Source of the DNA: an uncultured bacterium
GTDB lineage: Bacteria; Verrucomicrobiota; Lentisphaeria; Victivallales; UBA1829
Length of the DNA: 25,734 bases
Reading direction: 5' to 3'
Assembly: GCA_900549415.1 (NCBI GenBank)
Contig: URNX01000045.1
Location: forward strand, 1-25,734
Both the position numbers and the translations under genes were made by a program. Of the stretch, positions 22,496 to 25,734 are shown one piece after another. Within the stretch, counting starts at the first letter, position 1, and each line of letters opens with the position of its first letter. The notes beneath the pieces were generated by a model that saw only the letters and a program-made list of their open reading frames with translations, was not told where the DNA came from and did not search any database.

Positions 22496-24877
22496 TTATT
22501 TGAGATTTTCTGCGGGAATCAGGAAAACCCCCGGTTCTTTTGTCTCAAACGATCCGAGTTTTCCCGCTTCATGGAATACTGCACCGGCCGTTCCATCCGC
22601 GAACTGCACAGCCTGCAGCGACGGAGTGTTCGCAAGAATCCGCAGTTCGAAACGCGCAGTTTCCTCCGGCGACGCTCCGGGCAGAACCGCCACCGCATAC
22701 GAACCGCCCTTCACTCCAATTCCGTGCTCCACGCCGACCGAGAAAAGCTCCGCCGAAAACGGCGCGGGTTTGGCAAGTCCGCCGGAAACAATCCCCCAAT
22801 CTCCGTTCCGCACGCCCTCCGCGATCTGCAGCCGGGCGCCTTTGTAACCGATTCCGTCGTGCCAGCCCCAGTCCGCGCCTTTGATTACATTTCCGTTTTT
22901 CCGTGCAACATTTACCGTCGTCGCGACCGGATACGGAGAATCGGAATCAATCGCGGCGCCAAGCAGATAGACAGAGTTTTCATCAAAGAAATAGGCTTTT
23001 TTCGCCCGGACTCCATCCACATTCTGCGTATAGACCGCAGCCGCATGTTTTTCCTCCGCAACGGCGTGGACAAAATCCGACTCTCCCAGCAGCCGTGCCG
23101 GAAGCCCGAACGAATAGCGCAGAACCTGTTTGTAGTTGTAAACGCGCAGATTCCGTTTTTTACACTCTTCGGGTCCAAGCACCGGAGTTGCAGGAAGCGT
23201 CGTTCCCGGAAGACGGGTCCAGTTCCAGCAGCCAGTCACGTTTTCAGACTCCTTCCCGGAACGCAGAATCTGAATCGTACCGTCCGACGCATAGCGCCCG
23301 AGAGCATTGTCGCCGTTCACATCGTCTTCGACGGGACGCACACGTTTGGAATTCATCCTGAGCGAAGCGAACCAGGCAGGACGGCGGTATACGAGGTAAT
23401 TGGAATCCGCAAAATATTTTGCTCCGGAAAAATTTCCGTCCAACGCAGCATCGTAAGGAGCTTTTTCCGGATCAAGTTTCCGGAGCGCGACAATTGCCCG
23501 CCGTGCACGAGCTCCACAGCATTCCGCGGAGTTGCGTCCAAGCTGACGCCCGATTGCCAGCAGGTCCATCCGCCCCTTCCACAGGATCCAGCCGTAACCG
23601 TCGACCGCGAGTTCCCGCATGAGACGCATCTGTTCCGGATTCAAAGCAAGTTGAGTTCCGTAAAGGATTGTCGCCCACTCGGCAATCATGTCAAGGAATT
23701 GCAAACCGTAATTGCCGAACTGGAGCTGCGGCCCGTGCAGCTGAAACGAGCGGTCCGCGCGGATTCCGCCGAAATGCCAGTCATACTGAAAATCTTCCGG
23801 CAGCCTGCTCTCCGTTATTTCCGATTTTATGATCTCCGCAATTTCCGTCATCCGTTCAAAATCCTGTTCAATGATGCTCCGCTGGAAAACGTTTCTTGCC
23901 ACCGTAACCCGGTTCGTCGAAGTGTAATGGTCGCTCAATTCCGCCTGATGGCAAACCCTCAGCATTCCGGTCCGCAATTCCGAATTTTCAGGAAAAAGCT
24001 CCGGTGCGGCAAGCATGGCCCGGATTGCGAGACGCGGGACTTCCATGTCATTCCACCAGAAGTTTGAACTCATCGGACGATGCTCCGCCCACCAGCCCGC
24101 GCTTTTGCGAATCGCCTCAGCAAGCGTTTCCCTGCGGCAGTACGGAGAATCCGGATCTCCCCACGCACGGCAGAACAGTTCAAGAAAATAAAGATGCGCC
24201 GCCGTTTTCCATGCGGAACGGTTCGTGCTGCTGTAATCCACGCCATCAAACGAGCCGTCCGCACGGAGACGCTTCATCAGTTTTTCCACATCTTCCGCTT
24301 TCGCTTTCTGACGGAAAAGATTCTTCCGCAACCGATCGCGAATCAGAGCAAAATCCCTCCTCTGATCCGCCGTGAGTTCCGCCGCCTGGCGGTTCAGAGG
24401 AAGGAAACGAACCTTCAGCGAACTCAAATCGTAGTGAACTGTACCGGTCGAGTCGTTCAGCCCAAGCCGGAGATATCCGCTTTGAATCCCTGCAGGAAGC
24501 AGACGCCGCACACGCAGAATTTTCTCCGTCCTGCCCGAACCTGGAACCGACGTTCCAATGGAAAACGTTTTCCCGTCAGCACCTTTCAGGAAGACTTTCA
24601 GTTCCGCTCCATGAAAATAATTCCGAGGTTTGGAAAGGGTATCTATGTTGAGTTTTACAGCGACATCCAGCTCGCCTTCCGGCGTATTTTTCAAATTGAG
24701 TTCCGCCGTTGCACAGTTTGCCCTTGCCGCATCCGGAGCCCCCGCAGGAACGGAGACCTCCAGATATGTTTTCCCCTCATGTTCAACGAGTTTTGTATAC
24801 TTGCTGTTTTGCCATTGCAGCGGAGCGGCAAAACATGGCAGAACGGTGCAAAACAACAGAAAACAAATTTTGTTCAT
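22496..24877 (-). CDS. Secreted PL8-family polysaccharide lyase
   Basis: 793 residues: signal peptide (1-18, ending CFAA), a beta-sandwich N-terminal module (20-160), an alpha/alpha toroid (about 170-470) and C-terminal beta domains. This is the order of PL8 lyases, which cleave hyaluronan, chondroitin, xanthan or similar uronic-acid polymers by beta-elimination. Motifs: SNFWWNDMEVPR (271-282), STNRVTVARN (320-329), RSFQLHGPQLQFGNYG with H381 and Y390, DGYGWILWKGRMDLLAIGRQLGRN with R444, and WNWTRLPGTT. The spacings H-Y (9) and Y-R (54) agree with those remembered for characterised chondroitin AC lyases, so the active site looks complete. The polymer is not predictable. It starts 15 nt after the pseudopilin gene. 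Confidence 0.88.
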   Translation of the reverse strand: MNKICFLLFCTVLPCFAAPLQWQNSKYTKLVEHEGKTYLEVSVPAGAPDAARANCATAELNLKNTPEGELDVAVKLNIDTLSKPRNYFHGAELKVFLKGADGKTFSIGTSVPGSGRTEKILRVRRLLPAGIQSGYLRLGLNDSTGTVHYDLSSLKVRFLPLNRQAAELTADQRRDFALIRDRLRKNLFRQKAKAEDVEKLMKRLRADGSFDGVDYSSTNRSAWKTAAHLYFLELFCRAWGDPDSPYCRRETLAEAIRKSAGWWAEHRPMSSNFWWNDMEVPRLAIRAMLAAPELFPENSELRTGMLRVCHQAELSDHYTSTNRVTVARNVFQRSIIEQDFERMTEIAEIIKSEITESRLPEDFQYDWHFGGIRADRSFQLHGPQLQFGNYGLQFLDMIAEWATILYGTQLALNPEQMRLMRELAVDGYGWILWKGRMDLLAIGRQLGRNSAECCGARARRAIVALRKLDPEKAPYDAALDGNFSGAKYFADSNYLVYRRPAWFASLRMNSKRVRPVEDDVNGDNALGRYASDGTIQILRSGKESENVTGCWNWTRLPGTTLPATPVLGPEECKKRNLRVYNYKQVLRYSFGLPARLLGESDFVHAVAEEKHAAAVYTQNVDGVRAKKAYFFDENSVYLLGAAIDSDSPYPVATTVNVARKNGNVIKGADWGWHDGIGYKGARLQIAEGVRNGDWGIVSGGLAKPAPFSAELFSVGVEHGIGVKGGSYAVAVLPGASPEETARFELRILANTPSLQAVQFADGTAGAVFHEAGKLGSFETKEPGVFLIPAENLK

Positions 24878-24892
24878 TTCTCTCTCCAGCGT

Positions 24893-25678
24893 TTACGGGT
24901 TGTAAATCCGTGCGGCGTCGACTTTGTAGATCTGCTCTGTCTGCCGCGCATCATGCGTCTCCACATGCATATCGGAATGCAGGAAATTTCCGCTCCGATT
25001 ATGACGCAGGGCAACCGCGCCGTCTTTTCCGGCTTCCGACGGCATATCCCGTTTGAAATAAAAGGGATACGCAGGAACTGGCGCGACATTCTGGGTGCCC
25101 GCACCATCCAGAAGCAGCGGCATTTTGAAACCCCATTTCACTTCGCGCCCGGGGACCTCTTCCAGCCGCAGCGAAACTTCTATGCCGGCACTCAGGAAAT
25201 CTTTATTGGAAGAACTGTCCGGACGACTCTTCAACAGATCCCGCGCATTCGTATTTGCCGCATACGCAAACGAATAAGGACTCTTGAAGTTTCCGGATCC
25301 CCAGGTTTCCACGCTTCCCGGCGCTTCCGGACAGCGGATCGCCGCCGTGCTTCCGATGTAGGTTCCAATGCAACTCGAATCTTTCGCTTTCAGAATGAAA
25401 TAGTACCACAGCGGACGGTCTCCGCTCCTGGTTGTCCCGCCCAGATAAACGTATCCTTCATTGTCATTCGCATACAGTGCCAGAGCCGAACCGGACTGCT
25501 TCAGATTGCTGACACATGTAATCGCCCGTGCCCGCACCCGGGCCTTGTTCAGTGCAGGCAGAAGCATGCCGGCAAGGATTGCTATGATTGCAATTACCAC
25601 AAGGAGCTCTATAAGAGTGAATCCTCTGAAACGTCTCTTAAAAATATGAGATGTTTTGTGCGTCGAAAGTGTTTTCAT
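24893..25678 (-). CDS. Type II/IV pseudopilin-like protein with prepilin N-terminus
   Basis: 261 residues. The basic leader ends in the canonical Gly (G19) followed by FTLIELL with Glu at +5 (E24), a hydrophobic helix and LLPALNKAR. A pattern RHNRSGNFLHSDMHVE near the C-terminus corresponds to the H-x9-D region of Planctomycete/Lentisphaerae pseudopilins. The first ~60 mature residues are highly similar to those of the pseudopilin at 4712, while the rest differs. GAGAGG lies before the start. It heads the PL8-CE7-Gfo/Idh-GH38 operon, and its promoter probably lies beyond or at the right edge: 25679-25734 is AT-rich with no clear -35/-10 pair. Confidence 0.88.
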   Translation of the reverse strand: MKTLSTHKTSHIFKRRFRGFTLIELLVVIAIIAILAGMLLPALNKARVRARAITCVSNLKQSGSALALYANDNEGYVYLGGTTRSGDRPLWYYFILKAKDSSCIGTYIGSTAAIRCPEAPGSVETWGSGNFKSPYSFAYAANTNARDLLKSRPDSSSNKDFLSAGIEVSLRLEEVPGREVKWGFKMPLLLDGAGTQNVAPVPAYPFYFKRDMPSEAGKDGAVALRHNRSGNFLHSDMHVETHDARQTEQIYKVDAARIYNP

Positions 25679-25734
25679 AAAACGTCCTCTCTTTCATTTT
25701 TTTTCTTTTATTTTGCGAGTTCTCTTGACTTCTA

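Noticed and set aside
20326..22503. 725-residue plus-strand open frame opposite the oxidoreductase and esterase genes
   Set aside because: Spans two real minus-strand genes with intact catalytic motifs; its translation is Arg/Pro-rich with no recognisable domain.
1..25734. CRISPR arrays, insertion sequences, tRNA genes, prophage genes
   Set aside because: No regularly spaced repeats, transposase or integrase motifs, tRNA cloverleaf or phage proteins were noticed on either strand; a program scan was not possible.

Overview
The window looks like chromosomal DNA of a Lentisphaerae-type bacterium (PVC group, Victivallis-like). This is inferred from two pseudopilin genes with the near-invariant FTLIELLVVIAIIAILA start placed at the head of carbohydrate-degradation operons, from GH106-like, GH38-like, PL8 and CE7 enzymes, and from Gram-negative-style export signals. 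No sequence search was possible, so the taxon is an inference. GC content is moderately high in genes and low in control regions. Good candidate promoters repeatedly use a TATATT -10 with a 16-17 bp spacer.

Left edge (1-511): tandem leftward promoters followed by a ~370-nt AT-rich leader with a GAAA-capped hairpin and a boxA-like antitermination sequence. This is most simply the promoter and leader of an rRNA operon whose 16S gene lies off the left edge. Next come a sodium:neurotransmitter-symporter-family transporter with its own terminator and a DppB-type ABC permease without partner genes (both minus strand), then a divergent GNAT acetyltransferase.

Region 4223-8298: a complex control region (promoter, a widely spaced pair of inverted 16-bp palindromes, a 28-codon leader ORF with a strong Shine-Dalgarno, and two mutually exclusive RNA hairpins) precedes a pseudopilin gene that overlaps a secreted clan GH-A glycoside hydrolase gene by 4 nt. 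A clear terminator closes this unit.

Region 17117-8298 (minus strand): one tightly packed ten-gene run: aroQ, accB, accC, two Asp23/Gls24 genes, an AmaP-like membrane anchor, a GT2-membrane fusion glycosyltransferase, a membrane protein that looks like the missing half of that fusion, a polyisoprenyl-phosphate sugar-phosphate transferase, and a GH106-like protein. Spacings are from an 8-nt overlap to about 40 nt. The aroQ-acc-asp23 order resembles that of Firmicutes and here continues into surface-glycan genes, so fatty-acid precursor supply, envelope homeostasis and glycan assembly appear to be transcribed together.

Region 17185-18030: divergent ttcA-like tRNA thiolation gene, ending in a bidirectional terminator shared with the last operon.

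Region 25678-18050 (minus strand): pseudopilin, PL8 lyase, CE7 esterase, Gfo/Idh oxidoreductase and a GH38-like/DUF5054 protein, the last with its own candidate promoter and palindrome. Together they suggest uptake or breakdown of an acidic, esterified polysaccharide. The repeated pseudopilin-then-CAZyme arrangement is the main candidate for a poorly described system here.
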